This document shows positions 9,838 through 19,176 of a DNA stretch of 64,000 bases, piece by piece; position 1 is the first letter of the stretch; every line of letters begins with the position of its first letter. The notes under the pieces were generated by a model. The model made no database searches, was not told the origin of the DNA, and worked only from the letters and a program-made list of their open reading frames with translations. The stretch is from Dermacoccus nishinomiyaensis (lineage in GTDB: Bacteria > Actinomycetota > Actinomycetes > Actinomycetales > Dermatophilaceae), in assembly GCF_900447535.1 (NCBI RefSeq), contig NZ_UFXX01000002.1, positions 124,001 to 188,000 on the forward strand. The letters are read 5' to 3'. The position numbers and the translations under genes were made by a program.

Positions 9838-10764
9838 TCAGGCCTGGGAGTCGGCGACCTCGGTCGCCGTCTTCTCGTCGACCTCGGCCACGGCAGCGGC
9901 CTCGTCAGCGTTCGTCGAGTCAGCGGCAGCCGTCTCGTCAGCAGCCTTCTTGATCGACGACGGACCCGTCTCGGTGTCCGTGTCAGCGGCGGCCTTCGCG
10001 CCGGCGTCGGAGGCGAGCAGCTCGCGCTCCCACTCGGCCATCGGCTCGGCGGCCGACTCGCCCGACTTGCCGGACGATCGGGCGACGAGGCCCTCGGCGA
10101 CGGCGTCGGCGATCACGCGGGTGAGGATGCCGACCGAACGGATGGCGTCGTCGTTGCCCGGGATCTTGTAGTCGACCTCGTCGGGGTCGCAGTTCGTGTC
10201 GAGGATCGCGATGACCGGCAGGCCCAGCTTGCGCGCCTCGTCGACGGCGAGGTGCTCCTTCTTCGTGTCGACGATCCAGACGGCCGACGGGATCTTCGAC
10301 ATCTCACGGATGCCGCCGAGGACGAGCTCGAGCTTCGCCTTCTCACGCGACAGGAGCAGCAGCTCCTTCTTCGTGTAGCCGGAGCCGGCGACGTCGTCGA
10401 AGTCGAGAGCCTCGAGCTCCTTCAGGCGCGCGAGGCGCTTGCTGATCGTCTGGAAGTTCGTGAGCATGCCACCGAGCCAACGGTGGTTGATGTACGGCAT
10501 GCCGACGCGGGTGGCCTGCTCGGCGATCGACTCCTGAGCCTGCTTCTTCGTGCCGACGAACAGGATCGTGCCGCCGTGGGCGACCGTCTGCTTGACGAAC
10601 TCGTAGGCGTCGTTGATGTAGGTCAGCGACTGCTGGAGGTCGATGATGTAGATGCCGTTGCGCTCCGTCATGATGAAGCGCTTCATCTTCGGGTTCCAAC
10701 GACGGGTCTGGTGTCCGAAGTGGACGCCGCTCTCGAGGAGCTGGCGCATGGTGACGACGGCCAT
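9838..10764 (-). CDS. rpsB: 30S ribosomal protein S2
   Basis: 308 residues starting [19 protein letters not shown]. The frame is open six codons further (ATG at 10782), but AAAGGGGA sits upstream of the ATG at 10764, which gives the canonical N-terminus. The S2 core is complete ([27 protein letters not shown]). After about residue 240 comes an extra Ala/Glu/Asp-rich tail of roughly 65 residues, probably disordered, which is absent from E. coli S2. First gene of the rpsB-tsf unit. Confidence 0.97.
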   Translation of the reverse strand: MAVVTMRQLLESGVHFGHQTRRWNPKMKRFIMTERNGIYIIDLQQSLTYINDAYEFVKQTVAHGGTILFVGTKKQAQESIAEQATRVGMPYINHRWLGGMLTNFQTISKRLARLKELEALDFDDVAGSGYTKKELLLLSREKAKLELVLGGIREMSKIPSAVWIVDTKKEHLAVDEARKLGLPVIAILDTNCDPDEVDYKIPGNDDAIRSVGILTRVIADAVAEGLVARSSGKSGESAAEPMAEWERELLASDAGAKAAADTDTETGPSSIKKAADETAAADSTNADEAAAVAEVDEKTATEVADSQA

Positions 10765-11123
10765 GCCGAAGTCCCCTTTCATGTCGAGGTTTCAGTTCGT
10801 GCAGCCGGATTGCTGCCCTGGCGGCCCGACCATCACCCACCGTCGGCCATTCCCCTCACAGAGGTTCACGATCGACGGACCGAAGGGCGAGGGCCCGCGA
10901 CGTACGCCCTGCGAGAGCAGGATGTACGAGGCGTGAGGCCACGCGAATTCGTCTCGCGGCCCGCCCACACATCACCTCTGCTCGACCCGGCTCTCGAGAC
11001 GGAACTCGAAGCCGGAGGTGCGATCAGGTGGGCGACGCGCATCAGGGCACACAAGACGTGCCTCCATCCTACCGGCTCGAGGGGGCAACCCGAAATCGCC
11101 GCCAGGGGTCCTAGATTGGAGCG
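10765..11123. promoter_or_regulatory. Divergent intergenic region: rpsB leader and aminotransferase promoter
   Basis: About 360 bp with no gene. On the minus strand a TAGGAT -10-like box (complement at 11066-11071) would give rpsB a leader of roughly 290 nt; no good -35 was found. On the plus strand TAGATT (11112-11117) ends 6 nt before the ATG at 11124, so that mRNA may be leaderless. Both are weak motif calls. Confidence 0.35.
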
Positions 11124-12353
11124 ATGAGCGACTCGACGACGCCAGCACCGCAGACCTCGCCCGCGCCCCGTGCGGGCCGACGCAGCGCCATCCGCCCCGC
11201 CGGCGGGCAGACGATCTTCTCGCGCATGACGGCGCTCGCGGCCGAGACCGGCGCGCTCAACCTCGGCCAGGGCTTCCCCGACGCCGACGGCCCCGAGGCC
11301 GTGCTCGCAGCGGCCCGCCAGGCCATCGCCGACGGCGCGAACCAGTACCCGCCGGCGCGTGGTGAGCGGACGCTGCTCGAGGCGATAGCCGCGCACCAGC
11401 ACCACTGGTACGGGCTGGAGGTCTCCCCCGACACCGACGTCCTCGTCACCGTCGGAGCGACGGAGGCGCTGGCGAGCGCGATCCTCGCGTTCGTCGAACT
11501 CGGCGACGAGGTCGTCGTGTTCGAACCCACCTACGACTCCTACGCCGCTGACATCGCGCGTGCCGGCGGCGTGCGGCGCACGGTGCCGCTACGTTTCCCC
11601 GACTTCGCGCTCGACGAGGACGCCCTCGCCGCGGCGTTCAGCGAGCGCACCGCGCTCGTCCTGCTCAACACGCCGCACAATCCGACCGGCAAGGTCTTCA
11701 CCGCGGCGGAGTGCGCGACGATCGCCGAGCACGCCGCGCGCCACGACGCCGTCGTCATCAGCGACGAGGTGTACGAACACCTCGCGTTCGCGCCGCACGA
11801 GCACATGCCCTTCGCGAGCACCCCCGGCATGCCCGAGCGCACGCTGACGATCAGTTCGGGTGGCAAGACGTTCAGCACGACGGGGTGGAAGATCGGGTGG
11901 GTCAGTGGCCCTGCCGACCTCGTCGCCGCGGTGGCGAGCGTCAAGCAGTTCTTGACCTTTGCGAGCGGCACGCCGCTGCAGCACGGCATCGCGGCCGGGC
12001 TGTGCCTGCCCGACGCGTTCTTCGCCGAACAGCGCGCCGAGATGGCGGCCCGCAGTGCTCTGCTCGTCGACGGACTGACGCGCGCCGGGTTCGACGCCGT
12101 TGCGCCACAGGGCGGCTATTTCGTCCTTGCCGACGCGGCGCCCCTCGGCGTCGACGACGCAGCCGAGTTCGCGCTGCGCCTGCCGACGGAGGCGGGGGTC
12201 GTCGCGATTCCGGCGTCGGCGTTCTGCGACGATCCGGACGCCTCCGGCATGACGAGTGTGCTGCGCTTCGCGTTCTGCAAGCAGCGCTCCGTCATCGACG
12301 CTGCGATCGAGCGGCTTGTGGATACCTACGGCCGCAGCGCGCGAACGACGTGA
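11124..12353 (+). CDS. Class I/II pyridoxal-phosphate aminotransferase (DapC/kynurenine aminotransferase-like)
   Basis: 409 residues, fold type I aminotransferase. NLGQGFPDADGP near residue 50, the NTPHNPTGK loop near 184, SDEVYEHL, the Schiff-base lysine in SSGGKTFSTTGWKIGW near 247 and the substrate-carboxylate arginine in LRFAFCK near the C-terminus are all visible. Such proteins are annotated as succinyldiaminopimelate, kynurenine or methionine aminotransferases; sequence alone does not decide. The first 20 residues are a Pro/Thr-rich extension. A -10-like box directly before the ATG suggests leaderless initiation. Confidence 0.85.
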   Translation: MSDSTTPAPQTSPAPRAGRRSAIRPAGGQTIFSRMTALAAETGALNLGQGFPDADGPEAVLAAARQAIADGANQYPPARGERTLLEAIAAHQHHWYGLEVSPDTDVLVTVGATEALASAILAFVELGDEVVVFEPTYDSYAADIARAGGVRRTVPLRFPDFALDEDALAAAFSERTALVLLNTPHNPTGKVFTAAECATIAEHAARHDAVVISDEVYEHLAFAPHEHMPFASTPGMPERTLTISSGGKTFSTTGWKIGWVSGPADLVAAVASVKQFLTFASGTPLQHGIAAGLCLPDAFFAEQRAEMAARSALLVDGLTRAGFDAVAPQGGYFVLADAAPLGVDDAAEFALRLPTEAGVVAIPASAFCDDPDASGMTSVLRFAFCKQRSVIDAAIERLVDTYGRSARTT

Positions 12354-12424
12354 TCTGCAGGCCCGTCCACAGGGTCTCGGGCTGACGCCGCGGCCCCACG
12401 GCGTGTGCGCTGCAGACTGCCGAC

Positions 12425-13210
12425 ATGGCCATCCTGCGCATCGTCTCGTCCCTGCTCGCCGTGGGTTCCGCCGGCCTCGTGGGGTTCGCCGTGGTGAGCC
12501 CGTCGGTGGTGGGATCGTCGGTGGTGGGCCCCTCTGTGGTGGGCGGGGCTGAGAAACCGAGGGCCTCGATGCCCGTCCGGCCGCGGCTCACCCGGCCAAG
12601 GGTCGAACGCCCGGGCGTTGCGCCGCTGCCGCCACGACGTTCGGCACCACCGCAACCGTCGCTGGAGCCCATGGCGGTCGTCGGCACGCACCGCGGAGAG
12701 CCCATCACGCAGGCCCTCACTCAGGCGAGCGTCGACACGAGCCGGAAAGCAACCACCGCGCAAGCGCTCGCCCGACCCGGCGTCGGCGCGCTGGACGATG
12801 CGCCCAGTGCCGGGTTCGCCTGGCCGGTCACGCCGCACGAGGTCGTGCGTCGCTTCGACCCGCCGGAGGTCGTGTGGGGCGCCGGTCACCGCGGCGTCGA
12901 CCTGCGCTCGTCACCGGGAGCACCCGTCGTCGCGCCCTCTGACGGGGTCGTCACCTTCAGCGGCAGTGTCGCCGGGCGCGGCGTGCTGACGATCCGTCAC
13001 CCCCAGGGGTTCGACACGACCTACGAACCTGTCAGTCACCAGGTGTCCAAGGGGGCGAGCGTGCATCGCGGGGAGCACGTGGCCGATCTCGAACCCGGGC
13101 ACTGCGAGCCGGCATGCCTGCACTGGGGTTACAAGGTGGGGCCGAAGAGCTACCGCGACCCGCTGACGCTCATCGCGCACCGACGCCCCGTACTTCTTCC
13201 GCCCCTGTGA
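12425..13210 (+). CDS. Secreted M23 (LytM-type) peptidase-like protein
   Basis: 261 residues: a hydrophobic signal or anchor segment (residues 3-25), a low-complexity Pro/Arg/Ser linker, and a C-terminal M23 domain. The first zinc motif is present (HRGVD, residues 156-160). In the second motif the usual HxH reads CLH (CEPACLHWGYK near 231): the His thought to be catalytic is a Cys, close to another Cys. It may therefore be a weak or inactive cell-wall hydrolase or a structural relative; many actinobacterial homologues beside rpsB look like this. It lies between xerC and rpsB in the conserved order. Confidence 0.8.
   Translation: MAILRIVSSLLAVGSAGLVGFAVVSPSVVGSSVVGPSVVGGAEKPRASMPVRPRLTRPRVERPGVAPLPPRRSAPPQPSLEPMAVVGTHRGEPITQALTQASVDTSRKATTAQALARPGVGALDDAPSAGFAWPVTPHEVVRRFDPPEVVWGAGHRGVDLRSSPGAPVVAPSDGVVTFSGSVAGRGVLTIRHPQGFDTTYEPVSHQVSKGASVHRGEHVADLEPGHCEPACLHWGYKVGPKSYRDPLTLIAHRRPVLLPPL
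12488..12547 (+). repeat. 15-bp tandem repeat inside the M23 gene
   Basis: Three good copies of a 15-bp unit (TCGGTGGTGGGATCG type; 12503-12517, 12518-12532, 12533-12547) preceded by a degenerate one at 12488. They encode repeats of the type SVVGS/SVVGP/SVVGG just after the signal segment. Copy-number change would keep frame. Confidence 0.7.
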
Positions 13211-13299
13211 GCATCTGGCCTCGTCGGCGGCGCCGACACGTCAGGGGGCTTGGGTTGGCCCCCGCGGCACCAGAGACGCGGTTTCTCGACACGCGCGCC

Positions 13300-14397
13300 T
13301 CACGCGCGTGGGTGGGCCTGTTCGAACCCGGCCCGGAGGCGTTCGGCGGAGACGTGGGTATAGATCTGCGTCGTCGCGAGCGAGGCATGGCCGAGGTATT
13401 CCTGGACGGTGCGCAGGTCGGCGCCGCCCTCGACGAGGTGCGTGGCGGCACTGTGTCGCAGAGCGTGCGGCGACAGCGTCGGCGCGCCGTCGACGGACGC
13501 TGTCGCGCGGTTGACGAGTTCCCGGACGATGCGTTGGTCGATCCGACGCCCCCGCACCCCGACGAACAGGGCTCGCTCCCCATCGGCCGCGAGCGCCCCA
13601 CGGCACCTCAGCCACCGTTCCAGTGCCTCCCGCGCAGGCAGACCGTACGGCACCATCCGTTCCTTGCGGCCCTTGCCCATGACACGCACGAGCTGGTTCG
13701 CCTCGTCGAGCGCACTCACGTCGAGGGAGGCCAGCTCGCCCACGCGCATGCCGGAGGCGTAGAGCAGTTCGAGGACGGCGGCGTCCCGAGCCCTGACGGC
13801 GCGCTCTTCGGGACCGGCCGCAGGTGTCGGTGCTGACTGATGGGGCGAGACGGTCTCCGTCGGCGCTGCCCCTGCCTCACCCGCTTCGGAGCCGACGTCG
13901 ACGGCCGCCTCAACCGACTGGCGTGTGGCGGAGCCGGCATCAGCGGCTGTTTCACCGCAGCCGCGTGCGGCGGGGACGGCCGCGGCCGCTGCCTCGTCCG
14001 CCGCATCGAGGATCGCGGCGGCCTGATCGACTCGCAACACCTCGGGCAGTGACGTCATGCGGCGCGGCGCGCTGAGTCGCACCGACGGGTCGGTCGCGAT
14101 GACGCCCCTGCGGCGCGCCCAACGACAGAACGTCTTGACCGTCGACACCCGTCGAGCCAGGGTGCTGCGCGAGTTGCCCGCCTCGCTCTGCGCGGCCAGC
14201 CAGCTGCGCAGGTCGTTGAGGGTGAGGTCGGACCACGAGGCGACGTCGGCCCCCGTCAGGTGGAGGCGCAGGGACGCCAGGTCGACGGAGTAGGCACGCA
14301 CCGTGTTGGTCGAACGGTCGCGTTCGGCGCTCAGGTGATCGAGGAACTGCTCGATCACCCGTTCACTCGGCCCACGTGGCTGGCTCGGTCCACTCAC
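13300..14397 (-). CDS. xerC: Tyrosine recombinase XerC
   Basis: 365 residues, against about 300 normally. The N-terminal core-binding domain covers about 1-130. The catalytic domain starts near 200 with Arg218 (ASGMRVGEL), Lys in GKGRKERMVP, His311 and Arg314 (HALRH), His337 (LGHAS) and nucleophile Tyr346 (QIYTHV); all are intact. Residues ~140-197 are an Ala/Glu/Gly/Pro-rich insertion between the domains. With XerD it would resolve chromosome dimers at dif. The start is GTG at 14397 without an obvious ribosome site. It follows dprA in the usual actinobacterial order, 152 bp away. Confidence 0.92.
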   Translation of the reverse strand: MSGPSQPRGPSERVIEQFLDHLSAERDRSTNTVRAYSVDLASLRLHLTGADVASWSDLTLNDLRSWLAAQSEAGNSRSTLARRVSTVKTFCRWARRRGVIATDPSVRLSAPRRMTSLPEVLRVDQAAAILDAADEAAAAAVPAARGCGETAADAGSATRQSVEAAVDVGSEAGEAGAAPTETVSPHQSAPTPAAGPEERAVRARDAAVLELLYASGMRVGELASLDVSALDEANQLVRVMGKGRKERMVPYGLPAREALERWLRCRGALAADGERALFVGVRGRRIDQRIVRELVNRATASVDGAPTLSPHALRHSAATHLVEGGADLRTVQEYLGHASLATTQIYTHVSAERLRAGFEQAHPRA

Positions 14398-14549
14398 CCG
14401 ACGAGAGTACGTCCCGCCGCGTCACACCGCTCGCAGCACACGTCGCAGGAAGCGCGCCTCGCCCCTGGTCCCGCGCCGGGGGCGTTCCCACGAACGACCG
14501 CGAAAGTGGCGTTCGCGATCCCCTGGTGCTGTGTGGGTGGGCGATCCGT

Positions 14550-15866
14550 TCACGCCTTGCGCCACCCTCCGTCCTCACGCGCTGCCAGACCGGCTGCGAG
14601 CAGCTCCCCGAGGGCTGAGACGACCTCGCGCTCCGGGCGTCCCGCGGTGCGCGCCACCCGTTCCAGGGAGGTCGGCTCACGCAGCGGCAGCGCGTCCCAG
14701 ACCAGGCGCGCCCGCGGGCCGACGGCGTCCTCGGGCCGCGCGAGCACGGGCAGCGTGTCACGTGTCGTGGCGCGCGGGCCGTAGGAGCCGACGAGTTCCA
14801 TGACGTCCTCCGCCCCGGTGACGAGCACGGCGACTCCGTCACGCACGAGCTCGTGGCAGCCGGCGCTCGCCGCTGACGTGACCGGGCCGGGCACCGCGCC
14901 GACGACGCGGTTGAGTTCCTCCGCTCGCCGGGCCGTGCTGAGCGATCCGGAACGCAGCCCCGCTTCGACGACGACCGTCCCGGGAGCTAGCGCGGCGATG
15001 AGCCGGTTGCGATGAAGGAAACGCTGGCGCATCGGCGCGAATCCCAGGGGCATCTCGCTGACGATGACGCCGCGCTCCCTGACGCGCGCGAACAGTTCTT
15101 CGTGCGCCGTGGGATACACGCGATCCACGCCTCCCGCGACGACGCAGACGGTGTCGGCGTCTCCGGCGAGCGCCCCGCGGTGCGCCGCGGCGTCGATGCC
15201 GAAGGCTCCCCCGGACACGACGCTCACCCCGTGCGCGCCGACGCCCAGCGCGATCTGCGCCGCGATCCGCTGCCCGTAGTGCGTCGCGGCGCGCGCCCCG
15301 ACGAGCGCGACGGAACGTTCTGCGGCGCAGGCGAGATCCCCCTCCCCGATGACGAAGAGTGCGTGCGGCGTCTCGGGTAGCTCGTCGAGCCCGGTGGGCC
15401 ACTCCTCGTCGCCGGGTACGAGCACCCGCGCTCCCACGACGTCGAGGCGCCGGCGTTGCTCGTCGAGGTCGAGGGCGCGTAGCCGCGTCGTGAAGTTCTC
15501 CCATTTGTCAGGGGATTCCTCGACGGCGGAGAGCGCCTCCTCGTGCCCGAGGGCGTCGACGAGGGCGTGAGCCTTGGGATCGCGCGGTTCCGCGATGTGG
15601 GCCCACACGAGGCGCGCCGCCCGCTCGCCCGCACTCATGGCCGGGGCCGGCGCATCGTCGCGCGCCCCCGCTCGATCCGCTCGCGCAGCCGCGTGGGCAG
15701 GGCCGGGATCGAGGCAGGCCCCCAGGGTTGTCGACTCGGTGACGGAGAACAACGCCCCGCCCAGGGGCGCTGCGCGCCGGGTTTGGGGATCGAGCATCGA
15801 GGCATCGAGCGTCGCAGCGCCGAACGCCGAGATGCCGTCGTCGGGAACAGGGTCGAGATCGGTCAT
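14550..15866 (-). CDS. dprA: DNA-processing protein DprA
   Basis: 438 residues. The Rossmann-like DNA-binding domain is marked by VALVGARAATHYG, VSGGAFGIDAAAHRGAL and FLHRNRLIAAL; a C-terminal winged-helix-like domain follows. In transformable bacteria DprA protects incoming single strands and loads RecA. About 75 N-terminal residues form an unconserved Ala/Asp-rich extension. The ATG at 15866 overlaps the comM stop as ATGA, implying translational coupling. Confidence 0.92.
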   Translation of the reverse strand: MTDLDPVPDDGISAFGAATLDASMLDPQTRRAAPLGGALFSVTESTTLGACLDPGPAHAAARADRAGARDDAPAPAMSAGERAARLVWAHIAEPRDPKAHALVDALGHEEALSAVEESPDKWENFTTRLRALDLDEQRRRLDVVGARVLVPGDEEWPTGLDELPETPHALFVIGEGDLACAAERSVALVGARAATHYGQRIAAQIALGVGAHGVSVVSGGAFGIDAAAHRGALAGDADTVCVVAGGVDRVYPTAHEELFARVRERGVIVSEMPLGFAPMRQRFLHRNRLIAALAPGTVVVEAGLRSGSLSTARRAEELNRVVGAVPGPVTSAASAGCHELVRDGVAVLVTGAEDVMELVGSYGPRATTRDTLPVLARPEDAVGPRARLVWDALPLREPTSLERVARTAGRPEREVVSALGELLAAGLAAREDGGWRKA

Positions 15867-17398
15867 GACTCGGGGTGTCCTTCTCTGAGGGTGAGGGCCG
15901 TGAAGACGTCCTCACGGGTGGGGCGGTTCGCTCCACGCAGGTCGCACAGCGTCCACGCGAGCCGCAGGATGCGGTCGTAGCCACGCAACGTCAGGGAACC
16001 GGTGTCGAGCGCCTGGTCGAGCACCGCGATGTCGCCCGCCTCGAGCGCCCAGGGTGACGAACGCAGCACGGCGCCCGGAACCTGAGCGTTGAGGCGGTGC
16101 CCGAGCGGCGCCCATCGGGCGGCGGATCGCTCGCGCACCTCGAGGACCCGGTCGGCGACGCTCGCGCTCGCTTCCCCCGGCCCGGCCGCGAGGTCGCTGC
16201 GGGTGACCGCGTTGACCTGGAGGTGGACGTCGACGCGATCGAGCAGCGGGCCGGACAGTCGTTTGAGGTAGGTGCGGCGCGCCTTCGACGTGCACGTGCA
16301 GGCCGCGCCGCGGCCGATGTAGTGCCCGCAGGGGCACGGGTTGCTCGCAAGCACGAGCTGGAAGCGGCACGGATAGCGCACGACCTGCTCCGACCGCGCG
16401 ATCGTCACGCTGCCGCGTTCGAGTGGCTGGCGCAGGCTGTCGAGCACCTCGCGACGAAACTCGGGGGCCTCGTCGAGGAAGAGGACGCCGGCGTGTGCCT
16501 GCGTCACCGCCCCGGGCCGTGGGCGCCCTGGCCCACCGCCGATGAGGGCGGGCATCGTCGTGCCGTGGTGCGGCGCGACGAACGGAGGTTTCGCGACGAG
16601 CGGCCCGCCGCGGAAGACGCCCATGACGGACTGAATGCTCGTCACGGCCATCGCCTCCTCCCGCGTCAGGGGCGGCAGGATGCCCGGCAGCCGGCTCGCG
16701 AGCAGCGTCTTGCCAGCACCGGGCGGTCCGATGAGCGAGACGTTGTGCCCGCCGGCCGCCGCCACCTCGAGGGCGGTTCGCGCCTCGTACTGGCCGACGA
16801 CGTCGCGCATGTCGTCGCTGGGCGGGGCCTCGACGTCGTCGTCGGCGGGCTCCGGCCAGGGCAGGTCGAGAGTGCGTCCTTCGGCCCTGACTCGGTGGAA
16901 CGCCACGACGTCCGACAGCGAGCGCACCGGGTGGATTCTCAGCCCCCACACGAGAGCGGCCTCGGCCGCGTTCGCCGTCGGCACGATCACCTCCCGCTGC
17001 CCGGCCTCCAACGCCGCGAGGCAGGCCGGGAGCACACCGTGGACGGGCCGCACCGTGCCGTCCATCCCCAACTCACCGATGTGCATGACGCCGGCCGCCT
17101 CGGCAGGACCCACCTGCCGGGTCGCGGCGAGCACGGCCACACCGATCGCGAGGTCGAGCCCGGCACCGGCCTTGGGCAGCGACGCGGGCGCGAGGTTGAT
17201 CGTCAGGCGCGTGTCCGGAAAGGCGAGCTCCGACTGGATCATCGCCGAGCGCAAACGGTTCGGCGACTGCGAGATCGCCGTGTCCGGCATCCCGGAGATG
17301 ATGACGCGGGGCAACCCCTGCCCGACGCTCACCTCGACGTCGACGACGGTGCCCTCGATGCCGGAGACGACGACGCCCTTCGTCATCCCGAAGCTCAC
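15863..17398 (-). CDS. comM: ComM/YifB-family Mg-chelatase-like AAA ATPase
   Basis: 511 residues. Order: N-terminal Lon-protease-like domain (SGIEGTVVDVEVSVGQGLP), Walker A GPPGAGKTLLASRLP, Walker B GVLFLDEAPEF, a Cys cluster in SNPCPCGHYIGRGAACTC, and the C-terminal chelatase domain. ComM acts as a branch-migration helicase in transformation of some bacteria. GTG at 17398 overlaps the yraN stop by GTGA; an internal ATG at 17386 is less likely. Confidence 0.92.
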   Translation of the reverse strand: MSFGMTKGVVVSGIEGTVVDVEVSVGQGLPRVIISGMPDTAISQSPNRLRSAMIQSELAFPDTRLTINLAPASLPKAGAGLDLAIGVAVLAATRQVGPAEAAGVMHIGELGMDGTVRPVHGVLPACLAALEAGQREVIVPTANAAEAALVWGLRIHPVRSLSDVVAFHRVRAEGRTLDLPWPEPADDDVEAPPSDDMRDVVGQYEARTALEVAAAGGHNVSLIGPPGAGKTLLASRLPGILPPLTREEAMAVTSIQSVMGVFRGGPLVAKPPFVAPHHGTTMPALIGGGPGRPRPGAVTQAHAGVLFLDEAPEFRREVLDSLRQPLERGSVTIARSEQVVRYPCRFQLVLASNPCPCGHYIGRGAACTCTSKARRTYLKRLSGPLLDRVDVHLQVNAVTRSDLAAGPGEASASVADRVLEVRERSAARWAPLGHRLNAQVPGAVLRSSPWALEAGDIAVLDQALDTGSLTLRGYDRILRLAWTLCDLRGANRPTREDVFTALTLREGHPES

Positions 17399-17892
17399 AG
17401 GATCACCCGCCGACGATGGTCGACGCGGACGCCGGTGGCCAGCACGTCGACGCCGATGACGTCGATGCGCACCGCGGCGGCGGACACCTCGCGCTCGCGG
17501 AGCCACAGGCAGGCCAGGCGGCGCAGACGCAGGTGCTTCTCGTGCGTCACCGCCTCGACCGCGGGCCCGAAGCGTTGCGAGCGTCGCGTCTTCACCTCGA
17601 CGACGACGATCTCGCGCCCGTCACGCGCGACGACGTCGATCTCACCCTCGCTGCATCGCCAGTTCGTCTCGAGGATCTCGTAGCCGAGCGAGGCGAGGTA
17701 GGCACAGGCATGACGCTCGCCCTGCGCACCGAGCGTGCGCCGCGGGTCCGGCGGTGATGCGGCGCCCGTCGAGGGGGTCGAACGGGCCGCGGCCGGGGCC
17801 TCGCGCGTGGGTCGCGCCCGCCCGGCAGGTCGGGCGAGTTCGTGCTCAGTCGTGGTGCTCCCGGCGCGTGGCCGCGTCGAATTGTCGGTCAT
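17395..17892 (-). CDS. yraN: UPF0102 family protein YraN (nuclease-like fold)
   Basis: 165 residues. After a 55-residue Ala/Pro/Arg-rich N-terminus comes the UPF0102 core: GEIDVVARDG and VVVEVKTRRSQRFG, matching the E-D-ExK metal site of restriction-endonuclease-like folds. Function is not established. ATG at 17892 has GGAGGT seven bases upstream. It overlaps comM by 4 bp. Confidence 0.88.
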   Translation of the reverse strand: MTDNSTRPRAGSTTTEHELARPAGRARPTREAPAAARSTPSTGAASPPDPRRTLGAQGERHACAYLASLGYEILETNWRCSEGEIDVVARDGREIVVVEVKTRRSQRFGPAVEAVTHEKHLRLRRLACLWLREREVSAAAVRIDVIGVDVLATGVRVDHRRRVIL

Positions 17893-18113
17893 GGTGACCA
17901 CCTCCGCACCCCAGCGAAGCGGGTGCGGGCACCTCAGCGCTCGTCGCCGGAGGCCACCCTGTGGAACAGGGGTGCAGCACGGTCCGATCAGCCCCTGCAG
18001 CCGTCACCGTCCCCAGGAGCGAGACGCGCCAGGCCGCCGACCCGCCCGTCGACACCGGCGCCACGCGAGCGGCGGCGCACAGCGCGAGCGCCACAGGGTC
18101 CAGGCCGGGCGGT

Positions 18114-18437
18114 TCAGTTCGTGAAGCCCGGCCCGTCGGGGATCTCGAGGTCGTTCTTGGCGAGTTCTTCGACGTTGACGTCCTTGAACGTCACGACGCG
18201 CACGTTCTTGACGAACCGCGCAGGGCGGTAGATGTCCCACACCCACGCGTCCTGCATCGTCACGTCGAAGAACACGTCGGCGCCCTCACCGCGCACCGTC
18301 ATGTCGACGGCGTTGCAGAGGTAGAAACGTCGCTCGGTCTCCACGACGTAGCGGAACAGGCCGACGACGTCGCGATATTCGCGGTACAGCGCCAGTTCCT
18401 GCTCGTTCTCGTACTGTTCGAGATCCTCAGCACTCAT
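18114..18437 (-). CDS. DUF2469 domain-containing protein
   Basis: 107 residues, acidic, starting MSAEDLEQYENEQELALYRE, the hallmark of the actinobacterial DUF2469 family found next to rnhB. The fold and function are unknown to me. It starts 7 bp after the rnhB stop, so co-translation is likely. Confidence 0.9.
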   Translation of the reverse strand: MSAEDLEQYENEQELALYREYRDVVGLFRYVVETERRFYLCNAVDMTVRGEGADVFFDVTMQDAWVWDIYRPARFVKNVRVVTFKDVNVEELAKNDLEIPDGPGFTN

Positions 18438-18444
18438 CGGGATC

Positions 18445-19146
18445 TCACTCCTCGTCGCTCGTCGGGGCGGGCACCGCGCCCGTGTCGCGGAAAGTCTTCC
18501 ACGAGCGTCGATGCAGGTCGCATGCGCCGTGCGCGGCGATGGCCGCGAGGTGGTCGGGCGCGGAGTATCCCTTGTTGATCCCCCAGCCGTACACCGGGTG
18601 GTCGCGGGCCGCGTCGACCATCATGGCATCACGCTCCACCTTGGCGAGCAAACTGGCTCCGGCCACCGACGAGCACCGCATGTCGGCCTTGATCTGGGTG
18701 ACGACGTGCCACGTCGGGGCGCTCTCCGGCTCGAGCAGGCCCAGCAGTCCGACCGTCTCGGGCTCGCTCAGCCAGTCGTGCTTGCCGTCGAGGATGACGA
18801 CGTCCGGGCGCACGCTCAGCTGCGCGAGGGCGCGGGTGCCGGCCAGGCGCAGCGCGCGCGTCATGCCGAGCGCGTCGATCTCGGCGGGCGAGGCGTGGCC
18901 GACGGCGCCGTCTAACGCCCAGCGCCGAACGCGGCGCGCGAGATCGGGGCGCCTCGGCTCGGGCACGAGCTTGGAGTCCTTGACACCCTGCGGCACCGTC
19001 GACGTCGCCGCATCGACGACGCTGACGCCCACGCTGACGGGGCCCGCGAGCGCACCGCGTCCTACCTCGTCCATGCCTGCGACAAGTGTGTACCCCGTGC
19101 GCAGCAGCTGACGTTCGAGGCGCAGGGTCGGGGTCGAACTCGTCAT
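18445..19146 (-). CDS. rnhB: Ribonuclease HII
   Basis: 233 residues. It removes ribonucleotides and RNA from DNA-RNA hybrids. The catalytic Asp-Glu pair is in [14 protein letters not shown] and the third Asp in LDGKHDWL; the fourth acidic site is in the segment after [15 protein letters not shown]. Conserved position between lepB and DUF2469. Confidence 0.95.
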   Translation of the reverse strand: MTSSTPTLRLERQLLRTGYTLVAGMDEVGRGALAGPVSVGVSVVDAATSTVPQGVKDSKLVPEPRRPDLARRVRRWALDGAVGHASPAEIDALGMTRALRLAGTRALAQLSVRPDVVILDGKHDWLSEPETVGLLGLLEPESAPTWHVVTQIKADMRCSSVAGASLLAKVERDAMMVDAARDHPVYGWGINKGYSAPDHLAAIAAHGACDLHRRSWKTFRDTGAVPAPTSDEE

Positions 19147-19176
19147 GCGTGCGTTCCCGTCATCGATCGTGCCGTC

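Noticed and set aside
12488-12547. Possible CRISPR-like repeat
   Set aside because: 15-bp units in direct tandem, inside a coding frame, with no spacers.
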